A stretch of DNA of 64,000 nucleotides, taken from NCBI RefSeq assembly GCF_016598595.1, contig NZ_CP066786.1:395501-459500 (forward strand). Direction: 5' to 3'. The notes beneath the pieces are model-generated. The model worked only from the letters and a program-made list of their open reading frames with translations. It searched no databases and was not told the origin of the DNA. The DNA is from Martelella lutilitoris. GTDB taxonomy: Bacteria; Pseudomonadota; Alphaproteobacteria; Rhizobiales; Rhizobiaceae. Every line of letters starts with the position of its first letter. Positions within the stretch are counted from its first letter, which is position 1. Shown here piece after piece: positions 16,110-24,286 of this stretch. The translations under genes were made by a program, and so were the position numbers.

Positions 16110-18289
16110 GACCGGGCCTCCTCTTCGCTCTCGGCCGCGTCCGGCCTGGCGTCCTGTCTTTCCCGGGCCCGGGCTATGCGGGCGCGCTGCTCCTCGAGCG
16201 CGTTTTCGATCGCCTCCCTGAAGACGACGTCCCGGTCGACGAGATAGGAGCCGATCAGCCCATCACGCTCGGGCTGGTAGTCGACAAGCGCCTTCTGCAG
16301 CGCCTCGTTGGAGACCGCGCCGTTTTCCACCAGGATTTCGCCAAGCAGGGGAATATTGGCCTCGATACGTTCTTCTCTTGAGGGTTCCCTGTCGCGGCCT
16401 TTCGATGCGAGCAGGCGCAGGCCCCCGGCAAGCACCCGGTCGCGCACCACGAAGCAGCGCGGCTCATAGCCGAGTCGTCTGGCGATCGCAGCCAGTGCGT
16501 CCTCGGCAAGCGGGAAGGATGTGGCGAGCGCCAGCCTGTCGCTCTCCTCGTCGACCACCGGCAGAACCCGGTAGGCAAACAGGAAGTCGGGCCGGAACCG
16601 GTCGCGCGCGGCAATCAGCTCCTCTTCCGTCACGGTGATCAGGTCGAGGCCGGACTGGAAGGCGACGGCCTCGGCCAGCACGTCTTCCTCCAGCCAGCCT
16701 TCGTCCAGCAGAATGCGGCCCAACGGCACGCGCCTGGCTTTTTGCGCCACAAGCGATGTTTCCAGCTGGGCGGCGTTGATGGCGTGCCAGGAGACCAGCA
16801 GGTCCCCCAGTTTCGTCTTGCGGTCCACCAGCCCGTCGCCGGTCGGAAAGTCGTGCATGGTCTTGTCCCAGACCAGGCGTTTTCCGGTGAAAAGGTGATT
16901 GAGATATTGGTTCCACGCCCGCGCCATCGCCATGAAGTTCACGAAATTGCCGACGATGATGCGCGGGATGGACAGGAGGCCGTGTTCCCAGCCGAATGTG
17001 CGCGCGGTGAAATAGAAGCGCTGCGAGATGCGCAGGAAAAGGGCCACGGCGTTCAGGATCAGGACGACGCCGACCCAGCCTTCGACGGCAAGAAGCGGCG
17101 GATAGCCGCCCGGGAGAAGCCCGAGGGTGAAGCCAAGCTGGAACAGGATATATTGAAGCGCGAGAACATAGGCGAAAACGGTCACGAAGGTGGTGACCAT
17201 GCCCTTGCGGTCGCGCAGCATGAAATAGCGGTCGATCAGCGAACCCTGCCAGCCGAAATAGGCCCAGCCCTGAAAGCAGATGCCGAGCGACCAGCGCGCC
17301 TTCTGGCGGTATGAGGTGCGGAAGGTGTTGGGAAAATATTCCTGAACGCACAGCGCCATCCGCACGGTCATGTCCTTTTCGGGACCGAAGCCGAACCAGG
17401 TCTTGCGCTTGACCTGATAGTCGACCGGAAAGCGGGCGAGGATCGAGCGCATGCCGTGTTCGGCAAGCCGCATGCCGATATCGTAGTCCTCGGTCAGCGT
17501 CTGGGTGTTGAAGGTCTGGTTGCTGTCTTCGGCGGCAAGCGTCAGCAGGGCCTTGCGCGAAAAGCAGGTGCCGACGCCGGCCGATGGCACCATGCCGGAA
17601 AGCGCCTCGCGCACGACGATATCCTTGCCGTGCCATTCGGCGAATTCATCCATGTAGACGCCGGCGACGAGATCGGCCCAGTGGCGCTCCAGCGAGTTGA
17701 CCGGGATCTGGATGAGGTCGATGCGCGGCAGGAGATAGTTGAAGAAGCGAAGCTCGAGCGGGTGCAGCACATCCTCGCTGTCATGCAGGATGACGCCGGC
17801 AAACGAGATGTTGTGCCGCTCCTCATGGGCAAAAATCGCCTGCACCACCCAGTTCAGGCAGTCGGCCTTGCAGGTCGGCCCGTCATGCGGCACCTCCACG
17901 CGCACGAGCTGGCGATAGCGCCGCCGCATGCGCTCGACCTCGTTGATGGTCGCCGCGTCATTGCGATAGGTGCCGACGAAGACCGTGTAATGGCGGTAGT
18001 CGAGCGTGCCGACCATGCCCTCGATCATCGCCGCGATCACGTCGCTTTCAAGCCAGGCCGGCACCATGATGGCGATATGCTGTTCCGGCCGGCCCATAAG
18101 CTGGTCCGGCGTCAGCGGCTTGTAGCGGCGCTCGACGGTGAGGCGCCGCTTGATCGCGCGCAGGTAGAAGACGGCGTCGATGAACAGGTCGTCGACGCAG
18201 GAGACGAGGATGATGACGGCGACGGCCGCCGTCAGATATTCCAGCACCCGGTAGTAGTCGGCGATCAGGTAGGGCCAGTAGAGCTCCAT
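16106..18289 (-). CDS. nfrB: NfrB-like inner-membrane glycosyltransferase with MshEN-type c-di-GMP domains
   Basis: The 727-residue protein is a processive GT2 synthase. It has an N-terminal membrane helix, a catalytic domain with LHDSEDV (D170-D173), TEDYD (266-270) and the QKARW signature (Q329, R332, W333), then four or so further membrane helices (360-460). The tail is the regulatory part. L494-Q516 and L523-Q545 each follow the LGxxL...LxxxLxxQ pattern, spaced 29 residues apart as in the MshEN c-di-GMP-binding fold. A second similar pair lies at 649-672 and 679-701. E. coli NfrB, needed for phage N4 adsorption and NGR glycan synthesis, has the same plan. The likely product is a c-di-GMP-activated exopolysaccharide. 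Confidence 0.88.
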   Translation of the reverse strand: MELYWPYLIADYYRVLEYLTAAVAVIILVSCVDDLFIDAVFYLRAIKRRLTVERRYKPLTPDQLMGRPEQHIAIMVPAWLESDVIAAMIEGMVGTLDYRHYTVFVGTYRNDAATINEVERMRRRYRQLVRVEVPHDGPTCKADCLNWVVQAIFAHEERHNISFAGVILHDSEDVLHPLELRFFNYLLPRIDLIQIPVNSLERHWADLVAGVYMDEFAEWHGKDIVVREALSGMVPSAGVGTCFSRKALLTLAAEDSNQTFNTQTLTEDYDIGMRLAEHGMRSILARFPVDYQVKRKTWFGFGPEKDMTVRMALCVQEYFPNTFRTSYRQKARWSLGICFQGWAYFGWQGSLIDRYFMLRDRKGMVTTFVTVFAYVLALQYILFQLGFTLGLLPGGYPPLLAVEGWVGVVLILNAVALFLRISQRFYFTARTFGWEHGLLSIPRIIVGNFVNFMAMARAWNQYLNHLFTGKRLVWDKTMHDFPTGDGLVDRKTKLGDLLVSWHAINAAQLETSLVAQKARRVPLGRILLDEGWLEEDVLAEAVAFQSGLDLITVTEEELIAARDRFRPDFLFAYRVLPVVDEESDRLALATSFPLAEDALAAIARRLGYEPRCFVVRDRVLAGGLRLLASKGRDREPSREERIEANIPLLGEILVENGAVSNEALQKALVDYQPERDGLIGSYLVDRDVVFREAIENALEEQRARIARARERQDARPDAAESEEEARS

Positions 18290-18307
18290 GCTTCCTCCCC
18301 GGCCCGC

Positions 18308-20554
18308 TCAGCTCTTGTCGTCTCGCCTGCGCCGCTTGGCGATGCGGGCGAGCAGCATGAGCAGGACGAAGCCGCCGAGGATCAGCGCCGTCATCAGGAC
18401 CGGCACCTGGCGGAACCAGAAATCGGTATCGGTAAGCAAGCGCCAGGAGAAGCTGAACGGCTTCTTGGTCAGGCGATCGGGCTCGGTATTGCTCGGCAGC
18501 GGCCGGCCGCTGGTCCGGACCTCGGCCAGAACGCCGTCGGCCCCGATAACGGCGACATCGCCATGTCTGAGCCGCAGCGGCTTTTCGATCAGCGGCCCGA
18601 CGCCGTCCGCCGAATAGGTAAGGCCCGGCTCGCCTCCGCCGGTTTCCGCCTGCAACAGGGCGATGTTGGACAGGCCGGTAGCGTCGAACAGCGTCGTGCC
18701 CTTCGCGGTCGTGATCTGGACGGTATTGCCGTCGACGCTCGCGCGCTTGCGCACGCCCTCCACCGCCACGTCGAAGAAGAGGAAAGGCTTGTCCGGCTCC
18801 GGATAGGTGGCCCGGTCGGCTACGCTGAAGTCGGCGCGCTCGGGCGCGATGCCGCTGGCATCGGCCAGCGCGATGACATTCGGCAGGGTCGTCAGCGCGT
18901 CTTCGAGCCAGCTCTTGTTGACGACGACGAGGCTGTCGCCGGCAAGCCTGGCGGAGACGCTCGAGAAGTCGACCGCTTCCGGGGCGGGCGCGAGTTCGAC
19001 ATAGCTGTCTGGCGAGATCGAAACGGGGTAGCCCTGCGGCAGTTCCTGGCAATCGCCGGGCGCCGGCTGGCGCTGGACCCGCACAACGATCGTATTGCTC
19101 GGCAGCAGTGTATAGGCGGGAACGGGAACCGAAATCGCCTCCGGCGTGCCATCGGCCTCCAGCTGCTTGGCGCCCAGAAGCATGTCGTTGAGGAAGACCG
19201 ATGCCACCGGTCGAGTCGCGGTGGCGCCGGGTGCGGCGGAAACGAAGACGTGGATCTCCGACGGCACCATGCCAGGCGGAATGTCGCCGCCGAGATCGGC
19301 TGTCGTCGACCATTCGCCGAGGCCGACGACGCTGAAATTGCTGTCGGAATCCCCCGGCGGAAGCAGCGCCATCGCGTCTCCGTCGGCCATCGGCAACCGC
19401 GCCGCGCGTATAACCATGTCGCCGCTGGTCGCCGTGCGTCGCCACCAGGTGCTGAACAGGCCGGCGGCTTCCCTGGCTCCGTCCGGCTGAACCGCCATCA
19501 CCGGCTCGCCGCCGACGAGACGCACGCTGTAGGAACCCGCCTCGACGGGAAGCGACAATGTCTCGCGCGCCGCGACAAGCGCCTTGAATGCTTCTTCCGC
19601 ATCCGGGTCGGCAGATGCGAGTTCTGCGCCGATCGCCTTCAGCGCGGTGTCGATTTCCTCGGAAAGGCCTGCCCCGGCAATGGCGATATCGGCCTGCATG
19701 TCGGTCGCGCCAAGAACGAGAAGCGCGCCGATCTGCGCCGGGTCGTCGATCTCGACCACACCGCCGTTCGAGAACGCGGCAAAGCCAGGGACGCTGGCGA
19801 GCGCCGCCGGCACGGTGATGGCGGAAGCGTCGACCGTATCGCCGCGCGCGGGAAGCGCCTTCAGTTGCAGGGCCTTGCCCGCTCTTTCCAGCGCCACGCC
19901 AAGCCGCCAGGCCGCGTCGTAACTCTCGCTGTCAAGTGCGTTGCCGGCGACCAGCAGCGTCACGGTCTGCTTGAATGCGGAAAACGCGCTGGAGACGGTC
20001 TTGAGGTCGGCGGCGTTGTAGCTGTATTCGAGATAGGTATCGGGGTGAATGAGGAGCCGGTTGCTGTCCGGCCCGGTGCCGTAGCAGTAGAACTGCCCGA
20101 CCAGGGGTTGCCAGGCGATGCCAAGGCGCACGAAGCCGTCCTCGCGCGCCGATCCGTCAACGCCGATGTCGAATTGGGTCTTTCCCCTTTCGCCCTCCGG
20201 CGAACGGGCGGCAACGGCATAGCCGTCGAGCGAGAGGATATAGGTCGTCTTGCCGCCGTCGCCCCGCAGATAGGTGCCGTCGAAGAAGAGGTTCGGTTCG
20301 ATCAGCGGCACGCCGGCCGGAACCGGGATGAAGATTTCGCGGTTGACCCGGTTCGCCGAGAACGAGAGCGGTTCGGTGATGCCGAGGTCGCTCAGTGTGA
20401 CTGTCCGGGTGACGATGTCGCTTTCGCCGAGCGCGCGGAGCGCATCGGCCACCTCGCCGGCCTCGGTCGTTCCCTGGCTTGACAACAGGAAGAGGCTCCC
20501 GACAGCGACGGACAATGTGGCTTTGCGGCCAGCACTGTTTCTGCGAGTTGTCAT
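18308..20554 (-). CDS. BcsB-like periplasmic polysaccharide synthase subunit
   Basis: The 748-residue protein has a signal peptide (TLSVAVGSLFLLSSQGTTEA), a large periplasmic region of alternating beta-rich and alpha/beta domains, and one C-terminal membrane helix (RQVPVLMTALILGGFVLLMLLARIA is the span, followed by a basic KRRRR tail). This layout, with carbohydrate-binding-like segments that contain many Asn/Tyr/Phe blocks, is that of BcsB, which anchors to the synthase and guides the growing glucan through the periplasm. GGGAG lies 8 bases before ATG 20554. It sits between wecB and the nfrB-like synthase, 18 bases upstream of the latter. The E. coli nfrBA-ybcH operon has no such gene as far as I know. 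Confidence 0.75.
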   Translation of the reverse strand: MTTRRNSAGRKATLSVAVGSLFLLSSQGTTEAGEVADALRALGESDIVTRTVTLSDLGITEPLSFSANRVNREIFIPVPAGVPLIEPNLFFDGTYLRGDGGKTTYILSLDGYAVAARSPEGERGKTQFDIGVDGSAREDGFVRLGIAWQPLVGQFYCYGTGPDSNRLLIHPDTYLEYSYNAADLKTVSSAFSAFKQTVTLLVAGNALDSESYDAAWRLGVALERAGKALQLKALPARGDTVDASAITVPAALASVPGFAAFSNGGVVEIDDPAQIGALLVLGATDMQADIAIAGAGLSEEIDTALKAIGAELASADPDAEEAFKALVAARETLSLPVEAGSYSVRLVGGEPVMAVQPDGAREAAGLFSTWWRRTATSGDMVIRAARLPMADGDAMALLPPGDSDSNFSVVGLGEWSTTADLGGDIPPGMVPSEIHVFVSAAPGATATRPVASVFLNDMLLGAKQLEADGTPEAISVPVPAYTLLPSNTIVVRVQRQPAPGDCQELPQGYPVSISPDSYVELAPAPEAVDFSSVSARLAGDSLVVVNKSWLEDALTTLPNVIALADASGIAPERADFSVADRATYPEPDKPFLFFDVAVEGVRKRASVDGNTVQITTAKGTTLFDATGLSNIALLQAETGGGEPGLTYSADGVGPLIEKPLRLRHGDVAVIGADGVLAEVRTSGRPLPSNTEPDRLTKKPFSFSWRLLTDTDFWFRQVPVLMTALILGGFVLLMLLARIAKRRRRDDKS

Positions 20555-20593
20555 ATCGTCAGCTCCCTTCGGCGCTTTCGGCATTTCGCTTCG

Positions 20594-21739
20594 TCATTGC
20601 GCCGCCTTCGTGTCGAAAGGAGAAACCGGCCGTCCCGCCAGCGCATCGGCGATGCGTCTGGCGGCCTTGCCGTCTCCGTACGGGTTGATGACGCGGGAAA
20701 AGCCTTGATAATGCGCCGCGTCGTCCAGAAGCCTTTCGGTTTCCGTGACGATCCGCTCCGCCTCCGTCCCCACCAGGATGACGGCGCCGGCGGCCACGGC
20801 CTCCGGCCGCTCGGTGACGTCGCGCATCACCAGAACCGGCTTGCCGAGCGAGGGCGCCTCCTCCTGCACGCCGCCGGAATCCGTGAGGATGATATCGGAC
20901 CGCGTCATCAGATAAACGAAGTCGAGATAGGCCAGCGGGTCGATGAGATGGACATTGTCAAGCGTGCCGAGCAGTTCGCGCACCGGCCCCGAGACATTCG
21001 GGTTGAGGTGGACCGGATAGACGATGTCGACGTCGTCGCGCTCGGCAAGCCGTGCCAGCGCCTTGCAGATATTGACGAAACCGCCGCCGAAGCTTTCGCG
21101 CCGGTGCCCCGTGACCAGAACCAGCCGACGACCGGGATTGAGGAAGGTGAATCGCGCCTCGAGCCTGTGTCGAAGGCTTGCGTCCTCACCGATGCGCCCG
21201 GCCGTCTCCTTCAGCGCGTCGATAACCGTGTTGCCGGTGACGATGATGCGGCCGCCGAGATGCTCGCGTTCGAGGTTTTCGGCGCTCGAAGCCGTTGGCG
21301 CGAAGGAGAGCGAGGACACAACGTCGATCACCCGGCGATTCATTTCCTCCGGCCAGGGCCTTGAAAGGTCATAGGTCCTGAGCCCCGCCTCCACATGTCC
21401 GATCTTTATGCCGCGGTGGAAAGCTGCAAGGCTCGCCGCCATCGCCGATGTGGTATCGCCGTGAACCAGCACGCAATCGGGCCGCACCTCTTCCAGAACC
21501 GCGTCAAGCCCGGCGATGACACGGCAGGAAAGGCTGTTCAGCGTCTGGTTCGGGGCCATGACGGCAAGGTCGTAATCGGGCGTAATGTCGAACAGATCGA
21601 GCACCTGGTCCAGCATCGCGCGGTGCTGGCCGGTGACGCAGGTCACGCCGGTGACAGCGCTGTCGCGCGCGATCGCGTTGACGACCGGGGCCATCTTGAT
21701 CGCTTCCGGTCTGGTGCCGAATACGCAGAGAACTTTCAC
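20594..21739 (-). CDS. wecB: UDP-N-acetylglucosamine 2-epimerase (non-hydrolysing)
   Basis: The 381-residue enzyme interconverts UDP-GlcNAc and UDP-ManNAc. Motifs include GTRPEAIKMAPV, VHGDTTS, HVEAGLRTYD, TGHRRESFG, PVHLNP and TDSGGVQEEAPSLGKPVL, all characteristic of WecB. The start codon is GTG at 21739 with AAGGA nine bases upstream. It is the first gene of the five-gene polysaccharide operon, so UDP-ManNAc is the likely activated sugar for the NfrB-like synthase. In E. coli, WecB is also required for the NfrB product but is encoded in the ECA cluster. Confidence 0.93.
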   Translation of the reverse strand: MKVLCVFGTRPEAIKMAPVVNAIARDSAVTGVTCVTGQHRAMLDQVLDLFDITPDYDLAVMAPNQTLNSLSCRVIAGLDAVLEEVRPDCVLVHGDTTSAMAASLAAFHRGIKIGHVEAGLRTYDLSRPWPEEMNRRVIDVVSSLSFAPTASSAENLEREHLGGRIIVTGNTVIDALKETAGRIGEDASLRHRLEARFTFLNPGRRLVLVTGHRRESFGGGFVNICKALARLAERDDVDIVYPVHLNPNVSGPVRELLGTLDNVHLIDPLAYLDFVYLMTRSDIILTDSGGVQEEAPSLGKPVLVMRDVTERPEAVAAGAVILVGTEAERIVTETERLLDDAAHYQGFSRVINPYGDGKAARRIADALAGRPVSPFDTKAAQ

Positions 21740-22110
21740 AACACGAATTCCTTAGATGCCCGGCCCGCCGCGATCTCCGTGTCCTGCATCCGGTTCGGAT
21801 GGGGACCCCGGCCGGCGATGCCCCCGGGACTGCCGGCCGAACCGGCGCAGCGGCGCAATACTGATATTCTTCGATATGATTTTTAGGAGGTCATGGTTAA
21901 TTATCGGTTACGCAGCCGCCGGCGCTGAATGCAACCGCCCTGTTCGCGCTGTTGCGGGCGCGAAACGGGTTCGCGGTCCGGCATCCCGCGCCTTTCGGCG
22001 GAAACGGCCTGCGAGACCCCTGTCGGCGTTGAGTTCGCCTCGTTTTTCGGTTACGGTTTTCGCTGCATGGCGGTGAGCGCAGGCTCGGGCGGGGGAGATG
22101 CGGGGATAGA
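21740..22110. other. Divergent intergenic region between wecB and PAP2 gene
   Basis: About 370 bases with a lower-GC core near 21855-21910. It should hold the promoter of the polysaccharide operon (minus strand) and of the PAP2 gene (plus strand). A perfect AGGAGG at 21886-21891 precedes an ATG by only two bases and opens an 11-codon frame (21894-21929); I do not call it a gene. No other feature is clear. Confidence 0.4.
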
Positions 22111-22929
22111 ATGACAGTGCCTTATCGCTGGTTCAGCCAGCGGCGGAAAGTGAAAGACCGGAGTTGGCCGTGCAATCACTGGCGCGGTTTCCTCGTCGGG
22201 ACGTTGGGCATGGTTCTCGTCGCCTTCGCGATCCTCGACTATCCGGTCGGCGTCATGAGCAAGCAGCTTGACCCGCTCCTGCACCAGTACGGCAGTCTGC
22301 TCACCGATTTCGGCAAGTCGGACTGGATCCTGATCGTCAGTTTCCTCGCCATCGTCGTCGGTCTCGGCGCTGCCGGCACAGGCGACCGGCGCACGCGGGC
22401 CAAGGGCGTCTTCCTCGCCCAGGCCTCCAGCTTCGTCTTCGCGGCCATCGCCTTTTCCGGCATCGCCGTCGCTCTCATCAAGAACATGATCGGCCGCGCG
22501 CGCCCCAACATGCTCTATCACGAGATCGGCCCGTTCGCCTTCAGTCCGATGCAGTTCGATGCTGATTTCGCCAGCTTCCCCTCGGGCCATTCGACCACGA
22601 TCGCCGCGATCTTCACCTGTGCCGCCTTTTTCATGCCGCGCCACCGCGTGATGTTCTTCAGCCTCGCCGTCATATTCGCCATGTGCCGCACGATTGTCGG
22701 CGCGCACTATCCGAGCGACGTCATCGCCGGGCTTGCCTTCGGCGCGTGGTGCACCTATCTCGTCGCGATCTTTTTCTCGCGTTATCGCCTGGTGTTCAGG
22801 ATCGATGACGGCGGCTGGCCGGTTCCGCGCAACAGCATCAGGGCGCTGAAACCGGCGTTCATGCAACACCGCCATCCACCCGCTTCCGGGCAAACAGACC
22901 TTGACTTGCGGGCGCAAAAGGGCCATTAG
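22111..22929 (+). CDS. PAP2-superfamily membrane phosphatase
   Basis: The 272-residue inner-membrane protein has about six hydrophobic helices and the three PAP2 motifs: KNMIGRARP (KxxxxxxRP), FPSGHS, and CRTIVGAHYPSD (the SRxxxxxHxxxD motif with Cys in place of Ser at its first position). The family includes undecaprenyl-diphosphate phosphatases, phosphatidylglycerophosphatases and lipid A phosphatases (LpxE); the sequence alone does not decide between them. It is divergent from the wecB operon, so recycling of the polyprenyl carrier or remodelling of the envelope would both fit. Confidence 0.85.
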   Translation: MTVPYRWFSQRRKVKDRSWPCNHWRGFLVGTLGMVLVAFAILDYPVGVMSKQLDPLLHQYGSLLTDFGKSDWILIVSFLAIVVGLGAAGTGDRRTRAKGVFLAQASSFVFAAIAFSGIAVALIKNMIGRARPNMLYHEIGPFAFSPMQFDADFASFPSGHSTTIAAIFTCAAFFMPRHRVMFFSLAVIFAMCRTIVGAHYPSDVIAGLAFGAWCTYLVAIFFSRYRLVFRIDDGGWPVPRNSIRALKPAFMQHRHPPASGQTDLDLRAQKGH

Positions 22930-23191
22930 CCTTCGCGGTTAAAGGACACGCATGCATGCTGCAGTCGATACGTCAAAGATCGGGCGATGTCACCCTGGCG
23001 CTGAGCGCCGGCGGCGTTCATGCATCCGCAATTCTCACCAAAACGGCCAAGAAAACGACGACGAAAACCGTCTGACGTCTCTGGCCCTGCCGCTCTCTCC
23101 CCGGCCCGGCCGGGGACGGGAAGGCGCCGTCAAGGCCGCTCTTCCGCTCCCGCCCACCAGGAGGAGAGAAACGAAAGAGAGCTAAATCATC

Positions 23192-24223
23192 ATGGGTTTC
23201 AAGATTGCAGTCGCCGGCGCCACCGGCAATGTCGGGCGCGAAATGCTGTCCATCCTCGCAGAGCGCGGTTTCCCGGCCGATGAGGTCGTCGCGCTCGCTT
23301 CCAGCCGTTCCGTCGGCAAGGAAGTCTCCTTCGGCGACAAGACGCTGAAGGTAAAGAACCTGGAAAATTACGATTTCTCCGACACCGATATCTGCCTGAT
23401 GTCGGCGGGCGGGTCGATCTCGCAGAAGTGGTCGCCGAAGATCGGCGCCCAGGGCTGCGTCGTGATCGACAATTCGTCCGCCTGGCGTTACGACGCCGAC
23501 GTGCCGCTGATCGTGCCGGAGGTCAATCCCGATGCCATCGAGGGCTATACCAAGCGCAACATCATCGCCAATCCGAACTGCTCGACCGCCCAGCTCGTTG
23601 TCGCGCTGAAGCCGCTGCATGACGCGGCGACCATCAAGCGCGTGGTGGTCTCCACCTACCAGTCGGTTTCCGGCGCCGGCAAGGACGGCATGGACGAGCT
23701 GTTCAACCAGACCCGCGCCGTCTTCGTAGCCGATCCGATCGAGAACAGGAAGTTCACCAAGCGCATCGCCTTCAACGTCATTCCCCATATCGACGTCTTC
23801 ATGGAGGACGGCTACACCAAGGAGGAATGGAAGGTTCTGGCCGAAACCAAGAAGATGCTGGACCCGAAGATCAAGGTTACCTGCACCGCCGTGCGCGTGC
23901 CGGTCTTCATCGGTCATGGCGAAGCGGTGAACCTGGAATTCGAAAAGGAAATCACGGCCGAGGAAGCCCGCGAGATCCTGCGCGAAGCCCCCGGCTGCCT
24001 TGTCGTCGACAAGCATGAGGATGGCGGATACGTCACCCCGGTCGAATGCGCCGGCGAGGACGTCACCTATATTTCCCGTATCCGCGAGGATGCGACTGTC
24101 GAAAACGGCCTGGCCATGTGGGTGGTCTCCGACAATCTGCGCAAGGGCGCGGCGCTGAATGCCGTCCAGATCGCAGAGCTTCTGGTCGAGCGCAACCTGG
24201 TCAAGCCGCGCGCGACCGCCTGA
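23192..24223 (+). CDS. asd: Aspartate-semialdehyde dehydrogenase
   Basis: The 343-residue enzyme reduces aspartyl-phosphate to aspartate semialdehyde, the branch point to lysine/diaminopimelate, threonine and methionine. It has the N-terminal NADP loop GATGNVGREM, the segment NSSAWRYDADVPLIVPEVN and the active-site NPNCSTAQ with Cys130. The later GHGEAVNLEFE region carries the catalytic His. A monocistronic layout is likely: about 260 bases of non-coding DNA precede it and a strong terminator follows. Confidence 0.96.
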   Translation: MGFKIAVAGATGNVGREMLSILAERGFPADEVVALASSRSVGKEVSFGDKTLKVKNLENYDFSDTDICLMSAGGSISQKWSPKIGAQGCVVIDNSSAWRYDADVPLIVPEVNPDAIEGYTKRNIIANPNCSTAQLVVALKPLHDAATIKRVVVSTYQSVSGAGKDGMDELFNQTRAVFVADPIENRKFTKRIAFNVIPHIDVFMEDGYTKEEWKVLAETKKMLDPKIKVTCTAVRVPVFIGHGEAVNLEFEKEITAEEAREILREAPGCLVVDKHEDGGYVTPVECAGEDVTYISRIREDATVENGLAMWVVSDNLRKGAALNAVQIAELLVERNLVKPRATA

Positions 24224-24249
24224 TCGATCCAGAAATTCCGAAAATAGCG

Positions 24250-24280
24250 AAACGGCGTCGGGAAACCGGCGCCGTTTTTT
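24250..24280 (+). terminator. Rho-independent terminator after asd
   Basis: AACGGCG-T-CGG pairs across a GAAA tetraloop with CCG-G-CGCCGTT and runs into TTTTTT. It lies 27 bases past the asd stop and just before the convergent dehydrogenase gene. Confidence 0.88.
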
Positions 24281-24286
24281 GTCGCC

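Noticed and set aside
17456-20482. Plus-strand open frame of 1008 codons across nfrB and the BcsB-like gene
   Set aside because: It crosses two well-supported genes and their junction, has a typical shadow composition and shows no domain.
21894-21929. Eleven-codon frame (MVNYRLRSRRR) with AGGAGG upstream, before the PAP2 gene
   Set aside because: The spacing of two bases is too short for normal initiation, the Arg-rich content fits no leader-peptide type, and it is 180 bases from the next gene.
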